64,000 nt of DNA, taken from NCBI RefSeq assembly GCF_020215705.1, contig NZ_JAIWNB010000030.1:1-64000 (forward strand), given 5' to 3'. Shown here in pieces: positions 42,305 through 50,290 of the stretch. The notes under the pieces are model-generated. The model was not told the DNA's origin, did not search any database, and saw nothing but the letters and a program-made list of their open reading frames with translations. How positions within the stretch are numbered: the stretch's first letter is position 1; each line of letters opens with the position of its first letter. The translations under genes and the position numbers were made by a program. Origin of the DNA: Nonomuraea aurantiaca. GTDB lineage: Bacteria; Actinomycetota; Actinomycetes; Streptosporangiales; Streptosporangiaceae.

Positions 42305-42334
42305 ATCAGTGCGATCCGAATTGATCCTTCTGAT
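42305..42334. promoter_or_regulatory. Candidate LysR-type operator
   Basis: ATCAG (42305-42309) and CTGAT (42330-42334) flank GATC-containing sequence (GCGATCCGAATTGATCC) 11 nt upstream of the LysR start. Position and loose dyad fit LTTR autoregulatory sites. Confidence 0.35.
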
Positions 42335-42440
42335 TCATCGCCGACGCGCCTTTACTGGGCAGCGCCAAGAGGAACCATGAGGGCCCGGCCGTTCGTCCGT
42401 CGTGCCCATGGTCGCCGCTCATGTGCGATGGGGAGCTGTC

Positions 42441-43349
42441 GTGATCGTTGTTACTACGCCCACCGGTCAGATCGGCGGGCAGGTGCTCAAGCGTCTCGTG
42501 GCCGAGGATGCGCCCATCCGGGTGGTGGTTCGGGACGCTGCCCGGCTGCCCGTGGCATTGCGTGAGCGGGTCGAGGTCGTCGAGGGCTCGCACGGGGACC
42601 CGGAGGTGGCCGCGAAAGCGTTCGACGGTGCGCGGGCCGTGTTCTGGCTGACGCCGCCAGACCCGCGGGCGCCCTCGCTGGAGTCGGCCTATCTCGACTT
42701 CACCCGGCCGGCGTGCGAGGCCCTGCGGGTCCAGCGGGTCGAGCGGGTGGTCGGCATCTCCGCCCTGGGCCGCGGCACACCGCTGGCGGACAATGCCGGA
42801 CATGTGACGGCTTCGCTAGCCATGGACGACCTGATCGGGAGCACGGGCGTGAACTACCGAGCTCTGACCATGCCCTCCTTCATGGACAACGTGCTGCGCC
42901 AGGCAGAACTGATCAAGACCCAGGGCACGTTCACCTCGCCCATCCGTGGCGACCGCAGGATGCCCGCATGCGCGGTCCGCGACATAGCCTCGGTCGCTGC
43001 GGATCTGCTCCTGGACGAATCCTGGAGCGGTGTCGGCGAGGTACCTGTGCTCGGCCCCGAGGACATCTCCTTCGACGAGATGGCGCAGATCATGACTGAG
43101 GTGTTGGGACGTCCCGTGCGCTTTCAGCAGGTCCCCGGTGAGGCGTTCAAGGAGCGGATGACGCGGTTCGGCGCCTCCGAGGCCATGGCGCAGGGGCTGC
43201 TCGACATGGCACTGGCCAAGGACGCCGGTCTCGACAACGCGGTGGCGCGCACCCCGCAGACGAGCACACCGACCAGTTTCCGCCAGTGGTGCCAGGACAC
43301 CCTCCTCCCCGCCGTCACCGGCCGATCCGCGGAAGGAGCAGACTCATGA
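42441..43349 (+). CDS. NmrA-like atypical SDR NAD(P)-binding protein
   Basis: A 302-residue protein with the NAD(P)-binding start VTTPTGQIGGQVLKRL (a GxxGxxG variant), an NmrA-type core and no Tyr-x-x-x-Lys catalytic pair. SAMs of this group act as redox sensors or as reductases for quinones and isoflavones; the role here is unknown. The GTG at 42441 has GGGGAG 5 nt upstream and begins at the conserved Rossmann strand, so the longer upstream frame is not used. It overlaps the hydrolase gene by ATGA and is divergent from LysR. Confidence 0.85.
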   Translation: MIVVTTPTGQIGGQVLKRLVAEDAPIRVVVRDAARLPVALRERVEVVEGSHGDPEVAAKAFDGARAVFWLTPPDPRAPSLESAYLDFTRPACEALRVQRVERVVGISALGRGTPLADNAGHVTASLAMDDLIGSTGVNYRALTMPSFMDNVLRQAELIKTQGTFTSPIRGDRRMPACAVRDIASVAADLLLDESWSGVGEVPVLGPEDISFDEMAQIMTEVLGRPVRFQQVPGEAFKERMTRFGASEAMAQGLLDMALAKDAGLDNAVARTPQTSTPTSFRQWCQDTLLPAVTGRSAEGADS

Positions 43350-44296
43350 GCGATGTACGAACACGCGGCATGATGACCGAACGACAGGTCACGTCCATGC
43401 TGGAGGGCTTTGCCGACGCCTTCAGCCGTCAACGGCGCTCCCCGATCCTGCACACCCCCGCTGAGCAGGGACTGGACTGGGAGGACGTCACCTTCCCCGC
43501 GCGGGACGGTGTGCCCTTGGAGGGCTGGCTCATCCCCGCCCCGGGCTCGGACAGGCTCGTCATCGCCAACCACCCCATGGGTTTCACCCGCTCCGGCCTG
43601 CCCGCCCACCTGGAACCGTGGCACGCGCAGTGGGCGGCCAGCGGCAACGGCTTCGAGATCGACTTCACCCCCGACTACAAGATCCTCCACGATGCCGGAT
43701 ACCACGTGCTCGCCTATGACCTGCGCAATCACGGCCACAGTGGTGAAGGCAACGGTGGGATCACCTCCAGCGGCATCTACGAGGCCCGCGATGTCGCCGG
43801 TGCGCTGGACTACGTACGACGCCGTCCCGACACGCGTGACACAGCCATCGGCCTGTTCAGCCGATGCCTGGGGGCCGGCTCGACCTTCGCCGCCATCACG
43901 CAGTTCCCCGACGCGTTCGACGGCGTACGCTGCCTACTCGCGGCCCAGCCCGTAACCGCTCGCGTCATCATCGGACGGCGCCTGGCCCTGATGGGACTCT
44001 CCGACCGTCTGGACCAGCTCGAGCAGCTCATCGTCGCGCGCACGAGCATCGGCTTCGCCCGCCGCGACCCCGCTCAGTGGGCGAAGAACATCACCATTCC
44101 CACCTATCTCTACCAGGTGCACGACGACGTGCTCACCCACCCGAGCGACGTACAGACCATGTTCGACAACATCCCCACCGCCGACAAGAAGCTGCAGTGG
44201 ATCGAGGGCACCACCGCCCGGTGGGACGGCTACCTGGAGTTCCAGCGCCGCCCGGCACCGATGCTCGACTGGCTCGCCACCCATCTGACCGACTGA
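43346..44296 (+). CDS. Alpha/beta-hydrolase-fold protein with possible Cys nucleophile
   Basis: A 316-residue protein. LEGWLIPAPGSDRLVIANHPMGF opens the fold; the elbow reads GLFSRCLGAGS. In the Sm-x-Nu-x-Sm pattern the S-R-C-L-G alignment puts Cys at the nucleophile position, as in dienelactone hydrolase, although Ser two residues earlier is an alternative. A late Asp is in YQVHDDVLTHPSD. The expected His near the end is not obvious: the segment reads WIEGTTARWDGYLEF. GGAAGGAG precedes the ATG, which overlaps the stop of the NmrA-like gene. LysR-controlled detoxification of a small carbonyl or ester compound is a guess. Confidence 0.8.
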   Translation: MSDVRTRGMMTERQVTSMLEGFADAFSRQRRSPILHTPAEQGLDWEDVTFPARDGVPLEGWLIPAPGSDRLVIANHPMGFTRSGLPAHLEPWHAQWAASGNGFEIDFTPDYKILHDAGYHVLAYDLRNHGHSGEGNGGITSSGIYEARDVAGALDYVRRRPDTRDTAIGLFSRCLGAGSTFAAITQFPDAFDGVRCLLAAQPVTARVIIGRRLALMGLSDRLDQLEQLIVARTSIGFARRDPAQWAKNITIPTYLYQVHDDVLTHPSDVQTMFDNIPTADKKLQWIEGTTARWDGYLEFQRRPAPMLDWLATHLTD

Positions 44297-44371
44297 CACC
44301 TGCTCCGTCCCACCTGGCGCCGCCAGGAGAAACCTGAACGTGGATCTGTCCGACCGCGTCGTCCTCGGCGG

Positions 44372-44551
44372 ACAGGGTCTTTCCGACGCCGGGTGGACCG
44401 TAGCACAGGCCGATGTAGCGGCTGGTGCGGACGGTGTCGGCGAACTCGCAGAACATGCGATGTTCTTTGGTGGAGATCAGGTCGGAGGGTGCAGGCTCGG
44501 AAGGTCGGCCCGCCACGGGCTGGGGTTGTTGGGGTTGGAGCGTTTGGGCAT
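44372..44551 (-). pseudogene. Transposition ATPase (TniB/IS21-helper-like) N-terminal fragment
   Basis: From ATG at 44551 (AGGAG upstream) the minus strand reads MPKRSNPNNPSPWRADLP; in another frame it continues LISTKEHRMFCEFADTV, then YIGLCYGPPGVGKTLSA, a Walker A motif typical of transposition-helper ATPases. The two parts need a frameshift near 44490, and all similarity stops at about 44372, where downstream DNA of the hydrolase operon begins. It follows the transposase end on the same strand, as in TniA-TniB pairs. Confidence 0.6.
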
Positions 44552-44565
44552 GAGTGCCTGCTCCT

Positions 44566-44912
44566 CTACTCCTCGCGGTAGATCTTCAATCGGCGCCGGG
44601 CCAGGGGTTCGGGCGGGGTTTGGTCGAGAGGGGCGGTAGGCCGGTGCGGTGGGCCAGCAGCTGGTCGACCAGACTGGCGTAGTCGGCGAGTTCCTGCTTG
44701 AGGTGGCGGCGGTGAGCGCGCCGGGCAGCGATGATCTCTCTGAGGTTGATGGTGACGCCGGCCAGTTCCGGGCAGATGGCGCGGCAGATGAAGGCGTCGC
44801 GGTGGAAGACCCGTAGTTCGGCCAGGTCGTGCGGGTCGTAGCGGATGATGACGGGTTCGCCGACGAAGCCGGCCAGGGTGGGACCGAGGTAGCGCAGGCC
44901 GAAGGCGGAGGT
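44566..44912 (-). pseudogene. Mu/TniA-type DDE transposase C-terminal fragment
   Basis: The minus strand encodes FGLRYLGPTLAGFVGEPV, then IRYDPHDLAELRVFHRDAFICRA, the Mu transposase C-terminal beta-barrel signature, continuing to a Lys/Arg-rich tail. The last part (PEPLARRRLKIYREE and TAG at 44566) is one frame off from the preceding part, implying a one-base deletion near 44605. The catalytic DDE domain is absent. The following ATPase fragment completes the remnant of one element. Confidence 0.7.
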
Positions 44913-44993
44913 GATCGACCGGCTGGCTGCCGAGCCACGGGTCGGATTAGCGGCCGCAGATGGGGCGGCGACGGAGGTCGCCGACGGGCCAGG

Positions 44994-45317
44994 TCATGCG
45001 TCGGTCCTCCTTTCGGTGACGTCGCGGGCCGGTGTGGCCGCGATCCAGGAGCTGAGGATGCGGAATTTTTCCTGGGTGGGTGACCCGGGCGGGGCCGACC
45101 AGGTGATGAGCTGCTGGTCGGGGTCGCCGGCCCATTGGAAGGCGTCCCAGTCGAGGGTGAGGTCGCCGAGTTCGGGGTGGTGGATGGTCTTGGTGCCGAA
45201 CTCCTGGTGGGCGACGTGGCGGGCGGCCCACCAGTGGCGGAACTGCGGGTCGGTGACCGACAGCTCGCCGACCAGGGCTGCGAGCCGGGGATCGGTGGGG
45301 TTGTCGGCGGCCTGCAT
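44994..45317 (-). pseudogene. MmyB-like (XRE-family) regulator C-terminal fragment
   Basis: About 108 codons match the MmyB-like ligand-binding domain that follows the helix-turn-helix in actinobacterial XRE regulators: DPRLAALVGELSVTDPQFRHWW, HHPELGDLTLDWDAFQWAGDPDQQ and a closing GSPTQEKFRILSSW. The N-terminal DNA-binding part is missing; similarity ends at 45317, immediately beside a serine-recombinase fragment on the other strand. Confidence 0.75.
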
Positions 45318-45319
45318 GC

Positions 45320-45427
45320 GCCGAGCGCGAGGACCTGTGGAAGGCGCTGGACTACCTGCGCCCCGGCGACACCCTTGTGGTGCCCTCATTGGATCGGCTG
45401 GGCCGTTCCCTGCAGGACCTCATCTGG
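45320..45427 (+). pseudogene. Serine recombinase (resolvase/invertase) catalytic-domain fragment
   Basis: About 36 codons read DLWKALDYLRPGDTLVVPSLDRLGRSLQDLI, the D-x-LDRLGRS region of resolvase N-terminal domains. The Ser-bearing N-terminus and the helix-turn-helix are missing and the frame then runs into unrelated sequence. With the neighbouring fragments it marks a graveyard of mobile DNA. Confidence 0.75.
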
Positions 45428-45565
45428 AACCCTGCCAAAAAGCGTCGCGCGTCACAGCGCCCTGTAGGTCACCACCGACGTCACCGACCACGCGGAACTG
45501 CACGCCCTTGTGCGCTGCACCGCCACGGGCCCGCTACTCCTGCCCCCAAGCGGCCCGGACTGGAG

Positions 45566-46162
45566 TCAGGTCAGCGCCCTGCGCCAGTGTTCGGTGACCG
45601 AGTGTCGCAGTCGTTCCGTGTCGACGGCCTCGGGATCGAGAAGCCGTTGCAGCCCGATGCCGCGGAGTTGCCCAACTACGGCGATCGCGACCTCGTCGGG
45701 TACGACATCAGGGCGGACGGTGCCGTCGGCGATTCCGGCGGTGACGTCCTCGCGCAGGTCCGCGCGGAACGCCTCATCCCGCTCACGGAAGATCGGGGTC
45801 AGTTCGGACGCCGTGGCCGCCTCGGCCCACAGCAGCAGGAAGGCGCGGTTCAGTACGCCCACCTGTCCGAGCATTCCGACGTATCCGCCGATCAATCGCA
45901 GCAGACGGTCCAGACCGGGCGGCAGGCCGTCGAGCCCGGGCACGAAGCCGGTCTGTGATGCCTGAGCCAGGCGTTCGAGAAGCGCCTGTTTGGATCCAAA
46001 GTGGTGGGTGACGAGTCCCCGGCTGTAGCCGGCTTGCTCGCTGACACGCGCCAGCGTCAGCGAGCGGACCCCCTTTTCGACGACCAGTGCGGCGGCGGCG
46101 TTGAGCAACGCGGCTTCGGCCTCGTCGCGGCGCTGCTTCTGAGTGCGGCGAGCGGTGGACAT
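45566..46162 (-). CDS. TetR/AcrR family transcriptional repressor
   Basis: A 198-residue protein with an N-terminal helix-turn-helix (LTLARVSEQAGYSRGLVTHHFGSK) and a helical ligand domain. ATG at 46162. It is divergent from the DUF1330 gene across 79 nt that contain a clear dyad operator, so it most likely represses that gene and itself. Confidence 0.9.
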   Translation of the reverse strand: MSTARRTQKQRRDEAEAALLNAAAALVVEKGVRSLTLARVSEQAGYSRGLVTHHFGSKQALLERLAQASQTGFVPGLDGLPPGLDRLLRLIGGYVGMLGQVGVLNRAFLLLWAEAATASELTPIFRERDEAFRADLREDVTAGIADGTVRPDVVPDEVAIAVVGQLRGIGLQRLLDPEAVDTERLRHSVTEHWRRALT

Positions 46163-46181
46163 ACGGGGAAGCCTATAACAA

Positions 46182-46203
46182 ACTTGTCAGCTGACCAACA
46201 AGT
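46182..46203. promoter_or_regulatory. Likely TetR operator
   Basis: ACTTGT (46182-46187) and ACAAGT (46198-46203) form the outer dyad; the perfect palindrome GTCAGCTGAC (46186-46195) is nested inside. It lies 20 nt before the TetR start and 38 nt before the DUF1330 start. Confidence 0.65.
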
Positions 46204-46241
46204 ATGTAAGAGTGACGGCCTCAACCGAATGGAGGTCTCCA

Positions 46242-46616
46242 ATGATCGAGATCGATGAGCGCGCCCTGGATGTCCTGCTGGCCGAGGATCCGGGTGGTCC
46301 CGTAGTGATGCTGAACCTGCTCCGGTTCCGCCCGGACGGTGGTCGCGAGAGCTATCAACGCTACGCCGAGGCGCTCGGCCCGGCGCTCAACGCACGATAT
46401 GGGCTGCAGGTGGAATATCTGGGGGACGGCGAGCGGCCGCTGGTCGCCGAGGACGGGCAGGCCTGGGACATGGTGGTGCTGGTGCGCTACCCGAATCGGC
46501 AGGCGTTCGCCGACATGATCCGCGACCCCGAGTACCGCGCGGTGTCCCATTTCCGCAGTGAAGCGCTGCTGGAATCCGTCCTGCAGCCGACCGTGCCGCT
46601 CACGGCTGTGGCTTGA
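46242..46616 (+). CDS. DUF1330 family protein
   Basis: A 124-residue ferredoxin-like-fold protein (VVMLNLLRFRPDGGRESYQRY, then DMVVLVRYPNRQAFADMIRDPEYRAVSHFR), diagnostic of DUF1330. The biochemical role of the family is unsettled; relatives resemble dimeric alpha-beta barrel monooxygenases. ATG at 46242 with GGAGG 6 nt upstream. The operator in the divergent promoter suggests repression by the TetR protein. Confidence 0.85.
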   Translation: MIEIDERALDVLLAEDPGGPVVMLNLLRFRPDGGRESYQRYAEALGPALNARYGLQVEYLGDGERPLVAEDGQAWDMVVLVRYPNRQAFADMIRDPEYRAVSHFRSEALLESVLQPTVPLTAVA

Positions 46617-46791
46617 TGCCCACACCCCCTCTGCACGGCAATCCCGAGGCAGGGGCCTGAGATCCGCCACCACTACGACACCGTCCGGCAAGCGCAACGC
46701 CTGCGCCTCACGACAGCGCCATCGGGCGCACGGCTGACCATGACGACGAGCCTGGCGTACGGGATGGTGGTCCCGGCGGCGCTCGCGCTTT

Positions 46792-47727
46792 TCAGCGGGC
46801 GAGCGCCCGGTTGCGGGCATCGACGCGGTAGCGGCCCGGCGCCTGGTCGTGGGTACGGGTGAAGGCGCGGCTGAAGGCGGGAACGGAGCTGTATCCCACG
46901 GCGGCCGCGACCTCCTCGACGGAGTCATCAGTGTCGCGGAGCCGGACGGCGGCCAAGTCCATCCGCCACTGCGTCAGGTAGGCCGCGGGGCTCTGCCCGA
47001 TGGCCGCCGGGAAGCGCCGCGAGAGCGTCGCGCGCGACACCGCGATCGCGGACGCGAGGGTGGCGGTCGTCCATGGCCGTGCGGGATCGTGATGAATACG
47101 CTCCAGTGCCTGGCGGACGATCGGATCGCCGAGCATGCCCAGCCAGGTCCCGCGCTGCTCGGCCGGCCCGGTGGCCAGCCAGGCGCGCAGGAGCTGGATC
47201 AGCATGATGTCGACCAGGCTGTTGAGCACGGCCGTCGTCGCGATCTGCGGATGGGCGAGCTCGCGGCCGAGCAGGCGTACGGCGTCGTCGAAGCAGGCGG
47301 CCCCCACGTCGGCGCTGACGTGCACGAGGTCGGGAAGCCTGGTCAGCACCTGGGTGCGTACCGCCGCATCGCAGTGGTAGTGGATGGTGACGATTCGCGT
47401 ACGCACCGGCGGCGAACCGAGCCGGACCACCTCACCGCTCTGGCGTGCGCGTGCCGCCGCCTGCTGGTCGCACGCTCGGGCCTCGGTGCCGGGCTCGTTG
47501 CCCAGGCCGTGCCGCGTCCCGGCCGGGAGCAGAACGACGTCGCCTGCGGCCAGCTCCCGTGGCTCACGGCCCGCGACGGTGAGCCAGGCGCCGCCCGCAG
47601 TGACGGCGTGCATCGCCGCGCCGGGATAGTCGTTCAGGATCAGCGCCCAGCTTCCACCCGCCTCGATCCGGGTGCCCAGGGTGCCACGGACACCGGACAG
47701 CTGGAGCACGTCGGCCAGGAGATCCAT
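46792..47727 (-). CDS. AraC-family transcriptional regulator with cupin sensor domain
   Basis: A 311-residue regulator. Residues 1-130 are a cupin-like domain (HAVTAGGAWLTVAG, LAAGDVVLLPAGTRHGLG) and the last 100 are the double helix-turn-helix (WTTATLASAIAVSRATLSRRF; SVEEVAAAVGYSSVPAFSRAFTR). ATG at 47727. It faces the SDR gene across 129 nt with a 12-bp palindrome and probably regulates it. Confidence 0.9.
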   Translation of the reverse strand: MDLLADVLQLSGVRGTLGTRIEAGGSWALILNDYPGAAMHAVTAGGAWLTVAGREPRELAAGDVVLLPAGTRHGLGNEPGTEARACDQQAAARARQSGEVVRLGSPPVRTRIVTIHYHCDAAVRTQVLTRLPDLVHVSADVGAACFDDAVRLLGRELAHPQIATTAVLNSLVDIMLIQLLRAWLATGPAEQRGTWLGMLGDPIVRQALERIHHDPARPWTTATLASAIAVSRATLSRRFPAAIGQSPAAYLTQWRMDLAAVRLRDTDDSVEEVAAAVGYSSVPAFSRAFTRTHDQAPGRYRVDARNRALAR

Positions 47728-47754
47728 GAGGTGATCGTAGCCGCTGAATGAGGC

Positions 47755-47766
47755 AAATAGCTATTT
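47755..47766. promoter_or_regulatory. Palindrome AAATAGCTATTT in the AraC/SDR divergent promoter
   Basis: A perfect 12-nt palindrome in the AT-richest part of the gap. It could be an AraC-family half-site pair or simply part of a -10 region. Confidence 0.4.
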
Positions 47767-47856
47767 TTCTGCGTCAGAAAGGCATCGACTGATGCACCTC
47801 GCGCTTCGTACGGTTCTTTACGCCCGGACTCATCGGGCCTGACCCCAAGGAGAGAC

Positions 47857-48597
47857 ATGCGACTGCATGGAGCCACTGCCCTCGTCACCGGCGCCAACCG
47901 CGACCTCGGCCGGCATTTCGCCGAGCAACTGCTGCGCCGGGGCGCGGCGAAGGTGTACGCCACCGCCCGCCGTCCGGAGCTCGTCGACCTTCCCGGGGCC
48001 GAGGTGCTGCCGCTCGACATCACCGACCCGGCGTCCGTCGCGGCGGTGGCGGCAGTCGCCGGCGATGTCGACCTGCTGGTCAACAACGCCGGGGTCTCCC
48101 TGGGGGTGAACCTGGTCGACGGTGACCTCGACCAGATCCGGCTGACCCTCGACACCCACTTCTACGGCACTCTCGCCATGATCCGGGCCTTCGCCCCCAT
48201 CCTCGCCGAGAACGGCGGGGGCGCCATCCTCAACGTCCTGTCGGTCCTGGCCTTCCAGAGCTACGACGGCAACAACGCCTACGCCGTGGCCAAGTCCGCG
48301 CAGTGGAGCCTGACCAACGGGGTCCGGCTCGAGCTCGCCGGCCAGGGCACCCTCGTCTCCGGCCTGGTGTTCGGGCCGACGGCCACACAGACCATGAAGG
48401 CCTACGCGGAAAGGGTCCTGGGGAGCGCACTTCCGGACAGCGTGATGAACGACCCGGTCGGCATCGTCCGCACCGCCCTCGACGGGGTCGAGGCCGGGAA
48501 GATCGAGATCATCGCCGACAGCTTCGGCGCCGCCGCGAAGGCCTCGCTTGCCGGCGACCCTCGCGCCTTCGTTCTGGAGACGGCTTCCGCCGAGTGA
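47857..48597 (+). CDS. Classical short-chain dehydrogenase/reductase
   Basis: A 246-residue SDR. Motifs: TGANRDLG (cofactor binding, residues 11-18, a TGxxxGxG variant), LLVNNAG (74-80), Ser129 and Tyr142-x-x-x-Lys146 of the active site. It reduces or oxidises an unknown carbonyl/alcohol with NAD(P). ATG at 47857 preceded by AAGGAGAG. Regulation by the divergent AraC protein is likely. Confidence 0.9.
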   Translation: MRLHGATALVTGANRDLGRHFAEQLLRRGAAKVYATARRPELVDLPGAEVLPLDITDPASVAAVAAVAGDVDLLVNNAGVSLGVNLVDGDLDQIRLTLDTHFYGTLAMIRAFAPILAENGGGAILNVLSVLAFQSYDGNNAYAVAKSAQWSLTNGVRLELAGQGTLVSGLVFGPTATQTMKAYAERVLGSALPDSVMNDPVGIVRTALDGVEAGKIEIIADSFGAAAKASLAGDPRAFVLETASAE

Positions 48598-48630
48598 CGC
48601 ACTGGGCCGGCCGCGGGCGGGCAGGGAGCA

Positions 48631-48796
48631 ATGGTCGGCGCCCGCGGCGAGGAGTTCAGCGCGATCATCAATCCGCTACAGGCCGCCATCCTGGCCGTGG
48701 GTACGACGACGTGGACGCCGATTGTCGCCGAGGACGGCGGCCTGGAGACGGCGCATTGGCGGCCCGATGGTTCGCCGAGCGGGAGGTCTTCTTTAT
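48631..48796 (+). pseudogene. 2-oxoacid dehydrogenase E2 acyltransferase C-terminal fragment
   Basis: The plus strand reads EEFSAIINPLQAAILAVG, then PIVAEDGGLE, the C-terminal catalytic core of dihydrolipoamide acyltransferases. In a second frame the next part reads DGALAARWFAE, which in intact enzymes is the DHRxxDG segment that follows. A deletion of about 20-25 codons with frameshift joins them, losing the catalytic His. It lies wedged between the SDR stop and the convergent Pro-rich gene; its last bases overlap that gene's stop. Confidence 0.65.
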
Positions 48797-49386
48797 CTGA
48801 CGGCCGCGAACGCCACAGCCGTGGTGGAGGCGATGGCCGTGGTGAGGACCACCATCAGGAGCACCGTCCCCAGCGGGTTCTTCCGCGGGCGCGGCGGCGG
48901 GGCGCGATAGGCGCGTACGTAGGCGACCGGCGGCTTGGGGGTCGGTTTGATAGTGGGCGTGGGCTTCGGCGTCGGCTTCGCCGGCTTGACGCGGACGGGC
49001 TGGGGCGCGACGTGGGGCACCCGCACGGGGTTTCGGATCGGCTGATGGGCCGGCCACTGGGTCGGCTTGGGTTTCGCGGGGCGGGGGGTGATCACGACCC
49101 GCACCCTGGGCGTCGCCTTCGGAGTGGCGACGGGGCGCGGCTTCACGATCACCACGGTCGGCGGCTTCACCCCGGTCGGCGGCTTCACCACAGTCGGTGG
49201 CTGCGCCGCCGGTGCCGCGCATTTCCCGATGTGTACGCTCACCAGCGGCACGTCCACACAGACGGTCGCCTCGACGCCGACCTTTACCGACACGTCGCCC
49301 GGATCTGGGTCGGCCGCGGCGGGAGCGCTCGCCGACAGCGCCAACAGCGTGCCCGCCATGAGCAGCGGCATGCGCCAGGCCCCCAC
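48793..49386 (-). CDS. Secreted/membrane-anchored proline-rich protein
   Basis: A 197-residue protein: signal peptide (LLMAGTLLALSASAPAAA), a short segment with two Cys (VCVDVPL, GKCAAPA), about 100 residues of Pro/Lys/Val/Thr repeats (KPPTVV, KPTPKPTPTIKPTPKPP), and a C-terminal membrane helix (LGTVLLMVVLTTAIAST). It probably spans or decorates the wall; function unknown. The GTG at 49386 sits 9 nt after GGAGG; another GTG at 49392 overlaps the upstream stop. It follows the DUF4239 gene with 2 nt between, so the two form an operon. Confidence 0.7.
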   Translation of the reverse strand: MGAWRMPLLMAGTLLALSASAPAAADPDPGDVSVKVGVEATVCVDVPLVSVHIGKCAAPAAQPPTVVKPPTGVKPPTVVIVKPRPVATPKATPRVRVVITPRPAKPKPTQWPAHQPIRNPVRVPHVAPQPVRVKPAKPTPKPTPTIKPTPKPPVAYVRAYRAPPPRPRKNPLGTVLLMVVLTTAIASTTAVAFAAVR

Positions 49387-49388
49387 GG

Positions 49389-50153
49389 TCACACGCCTCC
49401 GGCTATCCGGGCGAACTCCTGCAGCGCGCCTTTGTACGCCTCGGGCCCCACGGCCAGCGGCCCGTCGAAGGCGTGGGAGATGTCCCAGGTGAGGTAGACA
49501 CCGAAGCCGAGCATCGCGGCCATCGCCAGCAGCGGCAGGACCGCCAGCCCCGTCGGCCGCGCTCCGGCCAGGAACGGGAACAGCACGACCAGCAGGCCGG
49601 TGAGGATCGTCAGGGCCAGCAGCCCGTCGGGCGGCGTCGCGGCGGCGTCGGCGGTGCGCTGGGCACGCGCGGAGGCGAGCGCCGCGAGGTGGTCGAGCAC
49701 CGCGGTCTTGGCCTCCTTTTGGTCGGCGGTCACCTGCAGCGCGGCGACGCGGGCCCGGAGCGCGTCGAGCCGCTCCGTGCCGACGGGATCCATCGAGCCG
49801 CGCTGCATGACGGGCCACTCGTCTCGGACGACGAAGGTGATGTAGTCGCGCAGCCCGGCGCGCACCACGTCGGGGGCGGTGCCAGGCAGGCCGGACGCCG
49901 ACCAGTAGGCCTCCACGGCGGCCTGGCTCTCGGTGTGCGTGTTCTGGCCGGCGGTGTCGGCGGTGGTCCACGGCACGATGATCGCGATGGCGAAGACCAG
50001 GAGGAACAGGGCGGACAGCATCGCGCCCGCGTGGCCCGCCGACGGTCCGCCGGCGTCGTTGTCGTCGCTGCCCTTCTTCGTGAGCCTGAACAGGGTGGCC
50101 GCGAGCGCCACCACACCCACCGCGGCCACGGCCGCGATTACGTATTGCAGCAT
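49389..50153 (-). CDS. DUF4239 (bestrophin-like) membrane protein
   Basis: A 254-residue protein with four hydrophobic segments: LQYVIAAVAAVGVVALAATLF near the N-terminus, AMLSALFLLVFAIAIIVPW, then LLALTILTGLLVVLFPFLAG and AVLPLLAMAAMLGFGVYLTW at the C-terminal end around a soluble helical middle (EAYWSASGLPGTAPDVV, RDEWPVM). This layout is DUF4239. Function is not established. ATG at 50153 has GGGGAGA about 8 nt upstream; the longer upstream frame is not supported. It is coupled to the Pro-rich gene. Confidence 0.75.
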   Translation of the reverse strand: MLQYVIAAVAAVGVVALAATLFRLTKKGSDDNDAGGPSAGHAGAMLSALFLLVFAIAIIVPWTTADTAGQNTHTESQAAVEAYWSASGLPGTAPDVVRAGLRDYITFVVRDEWPVMQRGSMDPVGTERLDALRARVAALQVTADQKEAKTAVLDHLAALASARAQRTADAAATPPDGLLALTILTGLLVVLFPFLAGARPTGLAVLPLLAMAAMLGFGVYLTWDISHAFDGPLAVGPEAYKGALQEFARIAGGV

Positions 50154-50290
50154 AAGGATCTCCCCAATCCCCACCGAACACCGAGCGTGACATTACTATC
50201 ACAGACCGCACCGCTACTCAGGGAATAGATTGCGGTACGGAACGTCACTGATCGGTAACGGTCAGGCGGAGTTTCCGCTGCGATGGTCGA

